Assembly: GCA_022828425.1 (NCBI GenBank)
Contig: CP094685.1
Location: forward strand, 620,001-684,000
Direction of reading: 5' to 3'
Length of the DNA: 64,000 nt
From: Candidatus Thiothrix sulfatifontis
GTDB lineage: Bacteria; Pseudomonadota; Gammaproteobacteria; Thiotrichales; Thiotrichaceae
In this document: piece by piece, positions 53,958 to 61,027 of the stretch
How positions within the stretch are numbered: the stretch's first letter is position 1
How the letters are laid out: each line of letters begins with the position of its first letter
Position numbers and translations under genes: made by a program
Notes under the pieces: generated by a model
What the model saw: the letters and a program-made list of their open reading frames with translations, nothing else
Told to the model about the DNA's origin: nothing
Database searches by the model: none

Positions 53958-54134
53958 TTAAGCAGCAAGGGCATCAGCGCCGGGATCACCGGCACTGACT
54001 TTCGCTACCAGCTTACGCAACTGGCGTTTGTCTTCCTGCCGCTTGGCAGACTGGCTTTTTTCGTGAACCCCACCCCGATTGACGAATAAGTGGTGGGCGA
54101 CGGGATTGCGCTTACGCGGCGGCTTTTTTGCCAT
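53958..54134 (-). CDS. Small basic 58-aa protein in the rtcB operon
   Basis: A 58-aa ORF (begins MAKKPPRKRNPVAHH, ends GDPGADALAA) rich in Arg/Lys, with a charged helical middle (HEKSQSAKRQEDKRQLRKL). AGGAG lies 6 nt upstream of the ATG, and the gene overlaps the end of the preceding ORF by 23 nt, so translation coupling is likely. Lys/Arg content suggests nucleic-acid or ribosome binding. I do not recognise a family. It is the third gene of rtcB - ORF - small ORF. The remaining 100 bp towards the methyltransferase shows nothing further. Confidence 0.6.
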   Translation of the reverse strand: MAKKPPRKRNPVAHHLFVNRGGVHEKSQSAKRQEDKRQLRKLVAKVSAGDPGADALAA

Positions 54135-55062
54135 GAGATTGCTCCTGTGTGGGCAGTTTGAACCATTGTGCTTTACCGTGCCGTTGCAGGTAATGCAGAT
54201 AGCGGACAGGTTTGAGGAAGTCCGGCGCTTCGCTGGTCGGGACGAAGCAAAACTTTTTCGGCAATTCGGTGTACAAGTAACGCGGCGGCTTGCCGAGATG
54301 GTAGTAACGCTCGATACCTTTGAGGCGATTACCCGTGTCGTAGCTGTGGTAAAACACGTCGCGAATACCCAGTTCGCGGCGAATAAAGCACAGTGCCGCC
54401 GTCAACATCGCCTCATCCCACACCTTGGCATAAGGACGTAATACCTCGCGGTATTGCTGCATCTTGTCCTCGCCGTACAGACAGTTTTGGTAGCTATCCG
54501 CTGCACCTTTGACCCAATCGGACTGGATTTCTTCGATCAGCGCCTGATTGCTGGCAAAGTCGAGGTCGATCCGCGCCCATGCCAGTGTTTCCAGCGTGCC
54601 ATCTTTGCGCACCGGGTGCCCGTGATAGGAAAACGGCGCAACATCGTCTGCGCCAACCAGCGTTTTGAGGTGCTGGTGGTGATCATTGGCAAAATTCAGT
54701 TGCAGCACCAAGTCGTAACCTGTGCGGCAGGTCTGTTTCCAGTGGCGGTCGTCTTTGTCGTCTGTACCCCACTCGTCCAGCGTGAGGATGAAATTCAGTG
54801 GTTTGTGGTCGCGGTATTGGGCAATGACCGCTTCCAAATGCCACGGTTCTAGCTGCCCTTTGCCCGCTAATGCCAAGGCTTCGGTGACAATCGGTTTGGT
54901 TAACAATTTGGCGTAAGGGGAGCGGCGCAATGCTGCAATCCCCATGCCATTGCCGATGTAGTCTTTGAGCAATTGCAGTGCGTAGCTGTCCGGTGCGTAG
55001 CGGAACACCGTGCGGCTGCCGCTTAAGCACTCGCGGATCAGTTCAACTTGTGTTTTTTCCAT
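54112..55062 (-). CDS. Unrecognised protein encoded with RtcB
   Basis: A 316-aa soluble protein I cannot assign. Notable segments are LDFASNQALIEEIQSDWVKG, WDEAMLTAALCFIRRELGI, VFYHSYDTGNRLKGI and PPRYLYTELPKKFCFVPT. The EIQSDW motif recalls a segment I associate with large phage polyvalent proteins, from memory only. It begins 39 nt after the rtcB stop and overlaps the 58-aa gene, so the three probably form one RNA-repair-linked operon. No transmembrane or signal sequence is visible. Confidence 0.65.
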   Translation of the reverse strand: MEKTQVELIRECLSGSRTVFRYAPDSYALQLLKDYIGNGMGIAALRRSPYAKLLTKPIVTEALALAGKGQLEPWHLEAVIAQYRDHKPLNFILTLDEWGTDDKDDRHWKQTCRTGYDLVLQLNFANDHHQHLKTLVGADDVAPFSYHGHPVRKDGTLETLAWARIDLDFASNQALIEEIQSDWVKGAADSYQNCLYGEDKMQQYREVLRPYAKVWDEAMLTAALCFIRRELGIRDVFYHSYDTGNRLKGIERYYHLGKPPRYLYTELPKKFCFVPTSEAPDFLKPVRYLHYLQRHGKAQWFKLPTQEQSHGKKAAA

Positions 55063-55101
55063 GGGTTGCTCCTTGAAGAGGGCGTATGCAATACGCCCCT
55101 A

Positions 55102-56304
55102 CTAACCTTTCACGCAAATGACTTGTTTCAACGTATGTACGACCTCGACCAGATCGGTTTGGTTCTGCATTACCGCGTCGATGTCTTTGTACGCGCCGGG
55201 AATTTCATCGACCACGCCTTTGTCCTTGCGGCATTCGATGCCCTTGGTCTGGGCTTCCAGATCGAGGGTGTTGAAACGCCGTTTGGCTTCGGTGCGGCTC
55301 ATGCGTCGCCCCGCGCCGTGTGAACAGGAGCAGAACGATTGTTCGTTGCCCAAGCCGCGCACGATGTACGATTTCGCGCCCATGCTGCCGGGAATAATGC
55401 CGAGCTGCCCCAACTGCGCACTGATTGCGCCTTTGCGGGTCAGGTAGACTTCCGCGCCGAAGTGCGTTTCCTTTTGCACGTAATTGTGGTGGCAGTTGAT
55501 CGCTTCGCGGGTGGTGGTGAAGGTGGGCAAGGCTTTGCTGCGTTGCAACGCATCCAATACCAAGCGCATCATTTCGCGACGATTGACCAGGGCGTAATCC
55601 TGCGCCCAACCGACCGCTTCCACGTAATCATCGAAATGCTTTGTGCCTTCGGTGAAGTAGGCGAGGTCTTTGTCGGGCAATTGACCGAGTTCTCGCCCCA
55701 CATCCTTTTTGGCCTTTTCGATGAAATAACGCCCGATGGCATTGCCGACCCCGCGACTGCCGGAATGCAGCATCACCCACACGTCGTCACTTTCGTCGAT
55801 GCACAGCTCGATAAAATGATTGCCACCACCGAGTGTGCCGAGTTGCTTGCCCCATTGACGGTGAAAGTTTTTCAACATTTTCACCAGTCCGGGGTGCTTG
55901 TCGGTAATAACATCCAGATGCTTACCCATATTATTGAGCGTCGAACCGTTGATGCTGGGGCGTTCGTGTTCGTCGAAACCCGTGGGTACGCGCTGTTCAA
56001 TCGCGCTGCGAATGCTGTACAAGTTGTCGGGCAAGTCGTGGGCTTTGAGCGATAAACGTACCGCGTTCATTCCACAACCAATATCCACGCCGACAGCAGC
56101 GGGAATAATCGCGCCACGGGTGGGAATCACCGAACCCACGGTCGCACCAATGCCGTGATGCACGTCTGGCATCGCCGCAATGTGGCTGTGGATGAAGGGC
56201 AGTTGCGACAGGTTTCCCAACTGTGTCAGCGAGCCGCTATCCACATCGTCAGTAAAAATCTTGACCGGCACTTTGCCCTTATTGAGCATAAAACTGATAG
56301 GCAT
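55102..56304 (-). CDS. rtcB: RNA-splicing ligase RtcB
   Basis: GTP- and Mn-dependent RNA ligase of 400 aa joining 2',3'-cyclic phosphate (or 3'-phosphate) and 5'-OH ends. The metal motif VGVDIGCGM places D75 and C78 exactly as in E. coli RtcB. MPDVHHGIGATVGSV, GGGNHFIEL and MLHSGSRGVGN follow, and the guanylated His is in SCSHGAGRRMSR (H329). The start at 56304 matches E. coli in length before PVK. The reading frame stays open 63 nt upstream, through the terminator hairpin that ends at the ATG. There is no ordinary SD; CGGGG of that hairpin is the only G-rich element. Confidence 0.93.
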   Translation of the reverse strand: MPISFMLNKGKVPVKIFTDDVDSGSLTQLGNLSQLPFIHSHIAAMPDVHHGIGATVGSVIPTRGAIIPAAVGVDIGCGMNAVRLSLKAHDLPDNLYSIRSAIEQRVPTGFDEHERPSINGSTLNNMGKHLDVITDKHPGLVKMLKNFHRQWGKQLGTLGGGNHFIELCIDESDDVWVMLHSGSRGVGNAIGRYFIEKAKKDVGRELGQLPDKDLAYFTEGTKHFDDYVEAVGWAQDYALVNRREMMRLVLDALQRSKALPTFTTTREAINCHHNYVQKETHFGAEVYLTRKGAISAQLGQLGIIPGSMGAKSYIVRGLGNEQSFCSCSHGAGRRMSRTEAKRRFNTLDLEAQTKGIECRKDKGVVDEIPGAYKDIDAVMQNQTDLVEVVHTLKQVICVKG

Positions 56305-56490
56305 AAAAAAACCCCGTTGGTTCACACCATCCGGGGTTTTCGACATGCTGTACACGAAGCACCGCATTGTTACGCCGGATGACTGAGATCAGTCCCCCGG
56401 CACAAGCGCGGGAGACACTAATTGATTGAATTGCTCCGTATATGTCCATTCAGCATGTTGGGTGTCTCCATAAAATAAGGTTGATAATGG
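56305..56490 (-). promoter_or_regulatory. Structured rtcB leader ending in an intrinsic terminator
   Basis: On the minus strand three helices are seen before rtcB. They are GGAGACAC/GTGTCTCC (56469-56462 with 56418-56411), GCCGG plus GACTG/CAGTC (56401-56389 with 56386-56374), and a terminator. The terminator stem is AACCCCG/CGGGGTT (56338-56332 with 56316-56310), with an inner TGGT-GTGA-ACCA hairpin and T7 at 56311-56305. The last T touches the rtcB ATG. This is either an attenuator controlling rtcB or a separate small RNA terminating at the gene. No known riboswitch class was recognised. Confidence 0.7.
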
Positions 56491-56496
56491 TAAGAA

Positions 56497-56524
56497 AGTG
56501 TAGCGGCAATGTTGCTAAAGTCAA
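56497..56524 (-). promoter_or_regulatory. Putative sigma-70 promoter of the rtcB leader
   Basis: Minus-strand TTGACT (56524-56519), 16-bp spacer, TACACT (56502-56497). It would start transcription near 56490, just ahead of the leader helices. No sigma-54 (RtcR-type) GG-N10-GC promoter was noticed. Confidence 0.55.
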
Positions 56525-56545
56525 TGAGAATTTTGCGTGTAATCA

Positions 56546-57094
56546 CTAGCGTGGTTTGGCATGGGCCGGGCGAAACGCTTTGCACTGTTCCGGGTCAGCT
56601 TCCAGATACGCCGCTTCAATCAAATCCAAGCAATACGGAATTGCCGGGAATACCGCTTGCAAGCAATCATCAATCGCTGACGGTTTACCCGGCAAATTCA
56701 CGATCAAACTGCGCCCGCGAATACCCGCCGTTTGCCGTGACAAAATCGCTGTTGGCACAACAAGCAGCGAAGCCGTGCGCATTAACTCACCGAAACCGGG
56801 CATTAGCTTGCTGCACACCGCCTCGGTCGCTTCCGGGGTAACATCACGTAACGCAGGCCCCGTGCCGCCAGTCGTCACAATCAGGCTACACCCTGCCACA
56901 TCGCTAAGTTCACGCAATGCCGCTTCAATTTCTGGCTGTTCGTCAGGAATCACCCGCGCCACCGCTTCCCACGGGCTGGTCAAGACCCGGCTAAACCACG
57001 CATGAATCGCCGGGCCGCCTTTGTCCTCGTATTCGCCGCGACTAGCGCGGTCGGAAACGGTTAAAATACCAATACGTGCGATGGCTTGTGTCAT
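56546..57094 (-). CDS. mogA: Molybdopterin adenylyltransferase MogA
   Basis: MogA/MoaB-family protein of 182 aa from the ATG at 57094. The open frame further upstream runs through the preceding gap and is not conserved-looking. Motifs are IGILTVSDRASRGEYEDKGG, LIVTTGGTGPALRDVTPEAT and SLIVNLPGKPSAIDDCL, all typical. It adenylates molybdopterin before molybdenum insertion. Confidence 0.92.
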   Translation of the reverse strand: MTQAIARIGILTVSDRASRGEYEDKGGPAIHAWFSRVLTSPWEAVARVIPDEQPEIEAALRELSDVAGCSLIVTTGGTGPALRDVTPEATEAVCSKLMPGFGELMRTASLLVVPTAILSRQTAGIRGRSLIVNLPGKPSAIDDCLQAVFPAIPYCLDLIEAAYLEADPEQCKAFRPAHAKPR

Positions 57095-57096
57095 AT

Positions 57097-57186
57097 TTAC
57101 TGTGCAACGGTGGGGTGGGTTACGGGTACTCCAGCAGCCCCGGAAGTGGCAAGCAGAGCAGCGAGAATAAGTGCGTGTAATTTCAT
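57097..57186 (-). CDS. Possible 29-aa signal-peptide-like ORF upstream of mogA
   Basis: A 29-codon ORF (MKLHALILAALLATSGAAG followed by ten residues) ends 2 nt before the mogA start. AGGA lies upstream of its ATG. It looks like a bare signal peptide with a very short tail, so it may be a leader peptide, a remnant of a lost secreted protein, or chance. Low certainty. Confidence 0.3.
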   Translation of the reverse strand: MKLHALILAALLATSGAAGVPVTHPTVAQ

Positions 57187-57263
57187 GTGAGTTTTTCCTA
57201 GCGTCAGTGGATACGTAAAGCACTGTGTAGTGTTTTCAAAAGGGCTTATCCGAGGGTGAACCC

Positions 57264-57806
57264 TCACAAGAAAAATGCCAAGATCAGCAACACGACACCC
57301 ACCACTATCAGCAAGAAAACAAACAGTAACGACAAAAAGCCGAGAATCAGTGACAGTGGGTTGACCAGCGTGCCGATGCTGATATACGAACCCACTAATT
57401 CGCGCGCTTCGCTTGCCAGCGAACCAATGCTCCACAAACTTTTCGCCGAACTCAAGAAACTCAGCTTTTTGACTTGCCCCGCACGGATGCCTTGCACCGT
57501 TTCCTGAATCTCGCCTTTGGCATCGGTCATCATGCGCCCGGCGATGTTCGGCAAATCTTTCAGCTCTTCCAACGCCCACCAAAAGCGCAGCAAGATCAGC
57601 AGCGGCAGCAATACCACGCCCGCCACAATCAACGCACTGGTCAACGACAGCCCTTTGAGGAAAAACAGCCAGATAAAAATCCACACATCCAGCCCCACGC
57701 CCAACAAGGCGGCGAAACGCACCTTGTCAGACACGCTATCCACCAACGGCAGCAAGCGTTCAAAAATGGTGAGCAGGCGCTGCTGCTTATCCGACGTTGC
57801 TACCAC
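57264..57806 (-). CDS. Unrecognised four-helix inner-membrane protein
   Basis: A 180-aa protein with two N-terminal hydrophobic helices (LDVWIFIWLFFLKGL; ALIVAGVVLLPLLILL). An amphipathic middle (about 85-140: DLPNIAGRMMTDAKGEIQETV, LSFLSSAKSLW) and a very hydrophobic C-terminal stretch follow. It overlaps the SDR gene by 7 nt, so the two are co-translated. I do not recognise a family. Confidence 0.65.
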   Translation of the reverse strand: MVATSDKQQRLLTIFERLLPLVDSVSDKVRFAALLGVGLDVWIFIWLFFLKGLSLTSALIVAGVVLLPLLILLRFWWALEELKDLPNIAGRMMTDAKGEIQETVQGIRAGQVKKLSFLSSAKSLWSIGSLASEARELVGSYISIGTLVNPLSLILGFLSLLFVFLLIVVGVVLLILAFFL

Positions 57807-58498
57807 GCGATGGTACTGCCATCAATATCAATCAAACGCCCCGAATCCGCCAAAGTCACGGTTGCCAAATTGCGTTTCAACGCGGTAACAGATTCTTCCA
57901 CCGACAGCTCACCGTTGGGGCCGCCCATGTCGGTGCGCACCCAACCCGGATGCAGCAATACCACGCTAATGCCTTTACGCGCCAAATCGTGCGCCGCACT
58001 TTTATTGACCATATTCAACGCGGCTTTGCTGGAGCGGTAGATGTAACTGCCACCCGACGTATTGTCGGTAATACTGCCCATTTTGCTGCTCATATTGGCA
58101 ATGATTTTGCGCTCGCTTAGGGCAACATTGGCGGCAAAATCTTGCATCATCAGCATCGGGGTAATGACGTTGATATTCAACACATCCAACCATTCATCGG
58201 CTTGGCATTGCCCGAAACCTTGCGTGCTCCAACTGCCCGATACGCCCGCACTGTTGAACAGAATGTCGATGGGCTGATCGTTGAGTTGCGCCGCCAGTGC
58301 CGTGCGCTGGGCAGCGTTGGTAACATCCAGCAAATACACTGCGACTTTACCCGCAGATGCAGCAGCCAATTTATTCAAATCGTGCGCATTTTCGGGGGAA
58401 CGGCAACCAGCCAAAACATGCCAGCCATCCGCAGCGTATTGACGAACCAGTTCCAAACCAATGCCGCGATTGGCACCTGTAATCATAATTGTAGGCAT
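57800..58498 (-). CDS. Short-chain dehydrogenase/reductase (C-factor-like)
   Basis: Classical SDR of 232 aa. The cofactor motif TGANRGIGLEL is at 7-17, the NSAG motif near 85, and the active site Tyr-Lys in YIYRSSKAAL with the preceding Ser in ANMSSKMG. A downstream HPGWVRTDMGG block is characteristic of the C-factor/short SDR subgroup. The substrate is unknown. It is the first gene of a pair with the membrane protein. Confidence 0.87.
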   Translation of the reverse strand: MPTIMITGANRGIGLELVRQYAADGWHVLAGCRSPENAHDLNKLAAASAGKVAVYLLDVTNAAQRTALAAQLNDQPIDILFNSAGVSGSWSTQGFGQCQADEWLDVLNINVITPMLMMQDFAANVALSERKIIANMSSKMGSITDNTSGGSYIYRSSKAALNMVNKSAAHDLARKGISVVLLHPGWVRTDMGGPNGELSVEESVTALKRNLATVTLADSGRLIDIDGSTIAW

Positions 58499-58666
58499 GT
58501 AACGCTTCCTTCTAGTGGGGTGAAACGATTATAGCAGGGTCGTTAAAGATTGTGGGAGACCGCATGAGCAGTAGTTTTAATTAATGATATTAATCTATTC
58601 AGCTAATTGAGTTATAATGGGATCTACGTCTTTGGCGACGACAATTACTAATAACAGGGGCTATTC

Positions 58667-60961
58667 ATGAAAATATCGCACATCTTGCCTGCATTGGTGG
58701 CAGGCACACTGTTAAGCGCGTGCGGCGGTGGCACGACCACTTCCAGCACCACCACGGGCAGCAACACAAGTACCAGCATTGTTAGCAGCAATACCACAAA
58801 TACTGCATTGGCAGAGGCGAGCAGCGTTTACACCGGCAGCCGTTCCTTGGCCTTGCTGGATACTGTCAGCAGCATGGCGTTTGTGAATTTGGTGTTAGGC
58901 ACCGAAAATATTAATGACAATATTACCGCGCCACGCCCGGCAGAAGCCAGCACGCCCCCGGCGACGGCTACTACTGCGCAACTCAATTGGCTGCAATCTC
59001 AACGTGTATTGTCTGCACTGGCCGCCCAACACATTACCGCGCAACACTACCAAGCTCGCTCTGTGACTGAGAGCGATACCTGTCCCGGTGGCGGCAGCGC
59101 TACTGTGACTGGCGACGTGGATGACACCACCTTAACCGGCACCTTGCAAGTGACCTACAACCAATGCAAGAGCGAAAATGTCGTCACCAATGGCAGCGCA
59201 ATGCTGGTTATCCACAGCGTTAATATTGCGTATTTAGAGCCCACCGCCTTCACCCTCAGCATGAAAGGCTTAAGCATTCGTGTCGACGATGTGCCTTACA
59301 CGGTCACGGGCACGTTACGAACCGATGTCAACATGACCACCGGGCAGGGCACTTTGCTGGCAAATCAATTCCAACGCAATCTCAGCACGGGTAAACAGCA
59401 ACTCGCCGAAACCGTAAAAATGCTGGTGTCAAGCGACGGCTATACCGACATCAGCGGTAAATTCTGCGAGGGTGTGCAAGGTTGTGTCAATGTTACCACC
59501 GTAAAACCGCTGCTGTTTGCGACCGATGGCGTTCCCCTCGAAGGTGAACTCGCCCTGACGGGTGCCGCCAACAGCAAAGTCCAAGTGATTGCACAAGGTT
59601 ACGACACGTCCACCCCGCCACAGCGCAAATTACAAGTGAATTTGGACAGCAATGGCGATGGCGTGTACGAATCTCCGTCGATCCGCAACGAATCGGTACT
59701 GAAAAACTACGCCGTCACCGCCAATACCGCCCCCACCGCGATTGCCACCTTGCCGCTTGCCATGCCATTGGGCGTACCCGTTGTATTAGACGCCAGCAAA
59801 ACCACCGACCCCGACGGCGATTTCCTCACCTACCAATGGACGCTGGAAGCCGCGCCAACCGATAGCCTGGCCGCGCTGATCGCCGCTGACAGCATCACCG
59901 CCAATTTCACCCCCGACAAACAAGGCTCCTACACCGTCAGCCTGAAAGTGACCGACGCATTCAGCAATACCCACGTGACCAGCAGCACCTTGACGGTGCT
60001 GGCAGCGGCTAACCCCTTGAGCAGTAATGCACTGGATGCTGCTTACAACGATGAGACGGAACAATTGATCACTGTCAGTAGCCAACCCCGCAACGCGCTA
60101 AACATCATTAACCCTAGCAGTGGTAGGCAGCGAGCCGTGGCATTACCAGCGGTGCCGACTAGCCTCGCGATCAGTGCGGATGGTGAAACCGCCGTGGTCG
60201 GGCATGACGGTGCGCTGACTTACGTTGATTTAATCGACGCTGAAATTTTAGAGGTTCACGACAATCTGGGTTTTCAAGTATTTGATATTGCTCTCAGCAA
60301 TGATGGCAAGGCTTACGTGACACCCCCGGCGAGTGCGTCGTGGAGCTATTTGTACGTGATTGATCTTGCCAGCGGCAACGTGCAAGAAGACAGCGGCACA
60401 CAACGCCTGTTTGGGGGCGCACATCTGCAATTGGTGCCGGGTTTGAAAGCCGCCTATACCTTGGATACCAGTTTTGTGAAAAATGATTTGAACCGCTACG
60501 ACACCAGCGCTGCGCAACCGCGCTGGTTGTATGACTCGCCATACGCCGGTCAGCATGACGTCGGTGCTGTCAATAGCAATTTGTGGCGCACAGATGATGG
60601 CATGTATTTGCTGACTGCTGGCGGCAGCTTATTCCAAACCGCCGCGCAAGCTGAAGCGGATATGCGGTACCAACGTAGCTTGGCGGATGATGACGGCAAT
60701 TCTGCCACGTATTTATTGCACGCTGACCATTCGCAAAAAGCAGCCAAGTTTGTGGCGATTGAAGCGGCGGCGGATAGCTACCGCTTCAAGACGTACACTA
60801 CACCGTTGCTGAATCTTGACAACAGCTTGACGCTGCAAGGCTTGAGCATTGATGGCAGCAGCGCGGCGGTTAAACCACGCTTTGTGTTTTTCAATGCGGA
60901 GGGGACAGAGCGTTATAGCGTGCTGGAGCAGAGTGGTAAGAGTTACGTGATGGCGTTTTAA
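58667..60961 (+). CDS. Lipoprotein with PKD domain and propeller-like C-terminus
   Basis: A 764-aa lipoprotein. The lipobox is LLSAC (Cys19), followed by a Gly and Thr/Ser-rich low-complexity linker (about 20-50). Residues 50-330 are beta-rich with one disulfide-like Cys pair set (TCPGGGS, NQCKSEN; FCEGVQGCVN). A PKD domain spans about 348-445 (VVLDASKTTDPDGDFLTYQW, GSYTVSLKVTDAFSN). The remainder (about 455-760) has blade-like repeats (TSLAISADGETAVVGHDGALTYVDL, DIALSNDGKAYVTPP) suggesting a beta-propeller. A surface-exposed or periplasmic role is likely; function is unknown. A TATAAT-like -10 lies at 58613-58618. Confidence 0.75.
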   Translation: MKISHILPALVAGTLLSACGGGTTTSSTTTGSNTSTSIVSSNTTNTALAEASSVYTGSRSLALLDTVSSMAFVNLVLGTENINDNITAPRPAEASTPPATATTAQLNWLQSQRVLSALAAQHITAQHYQARSVTESDTCPGGGSATVTGDVDDTTLTGTLQVTYNQCKSENVVTNGSAMLVIHSVNIAYLEPTAFTLSMKGLSIRVDDVPYTVTGTLRTDVNMTTGQGTLLANQFQRNLSTGKQQLAETVKMLVSSDGYTDISGKFCEGVQGCVNVTTVKPLLFATDGVPLEGELALTGAANSKVQVIAQGYDTSTPPQRKLQVNLDSNGDGVYESPSIRNESVLKNYAVTANTAPTAIATLPLAMPLGVPVVLDASKTTDPDGDFLTYQWTLEAAPTDSLAALIAADSITANFTPDKQGSYTVSLKVTDAFSNTHVTSSTLTVLAAANPLSSNALDAAYNDETEQLITVSSQPRNALNIINPSSGRQRAVALPAVPTSLAISADGETAVVGHDGALTYVDLIDAEILEVHDNLGFQVFDIALSNDGKAYVTPPASASWSYLYVIDLASGNVQEDSGTQRLFGGAHLQLVPGLKAAYTLDTSFVKNDLNRYDTSAAQPRWLYDSPYAGQHDVGAVNSNLWRTDDGMYLLTAGGSLFQTAAQAEADMRYQRSLADDDGNSATYLLHADHSQKAAKFVAIEAAADSYRFKTYTTPLLNLDNSLTLQGLSIDGSSAAVKPRFVFFNAEGTERYSVLEQSGKSYVMAF

Positions 60962-60974
60962 TATCATTCCGTAA

Positions 60975-61007
60975 CAAAAAAAAGCCCCGCAATCGCGGGG
61001 CTTTTTT
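60975..61007. terminator. Bidirectional intrinsic terminator
   Basis: AAAAAAGCCCCGC, loop AATC, GCGGGGCTTTTTT (stem arms to 60990 and from 60995). Symmetric A and T runs serve both the lipoprotein gene and the converging fusA-type gene. Confidence 0.92.
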
Positions 61008-61027
61008 GCAGTCGGAGATCGCGAAGC

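Noticed and set aside
56305..56490. tRNA or Y-RNA identity for the rtcB leader
   Set aside because: I tried to fit acceptor, anticodon and T arms (GGTTC-type loop) and found none. A Y-RNA-like fold remains untested rather than supported.
57187..57684. 195-aa minus-strand open frame overlapping the membrane-protein gene
   Set aside because: It is the out-of-frame shadow of 57264-57806, which has proper membrane helices. Only its last 29 codons form a separate plausible micro-ORF.
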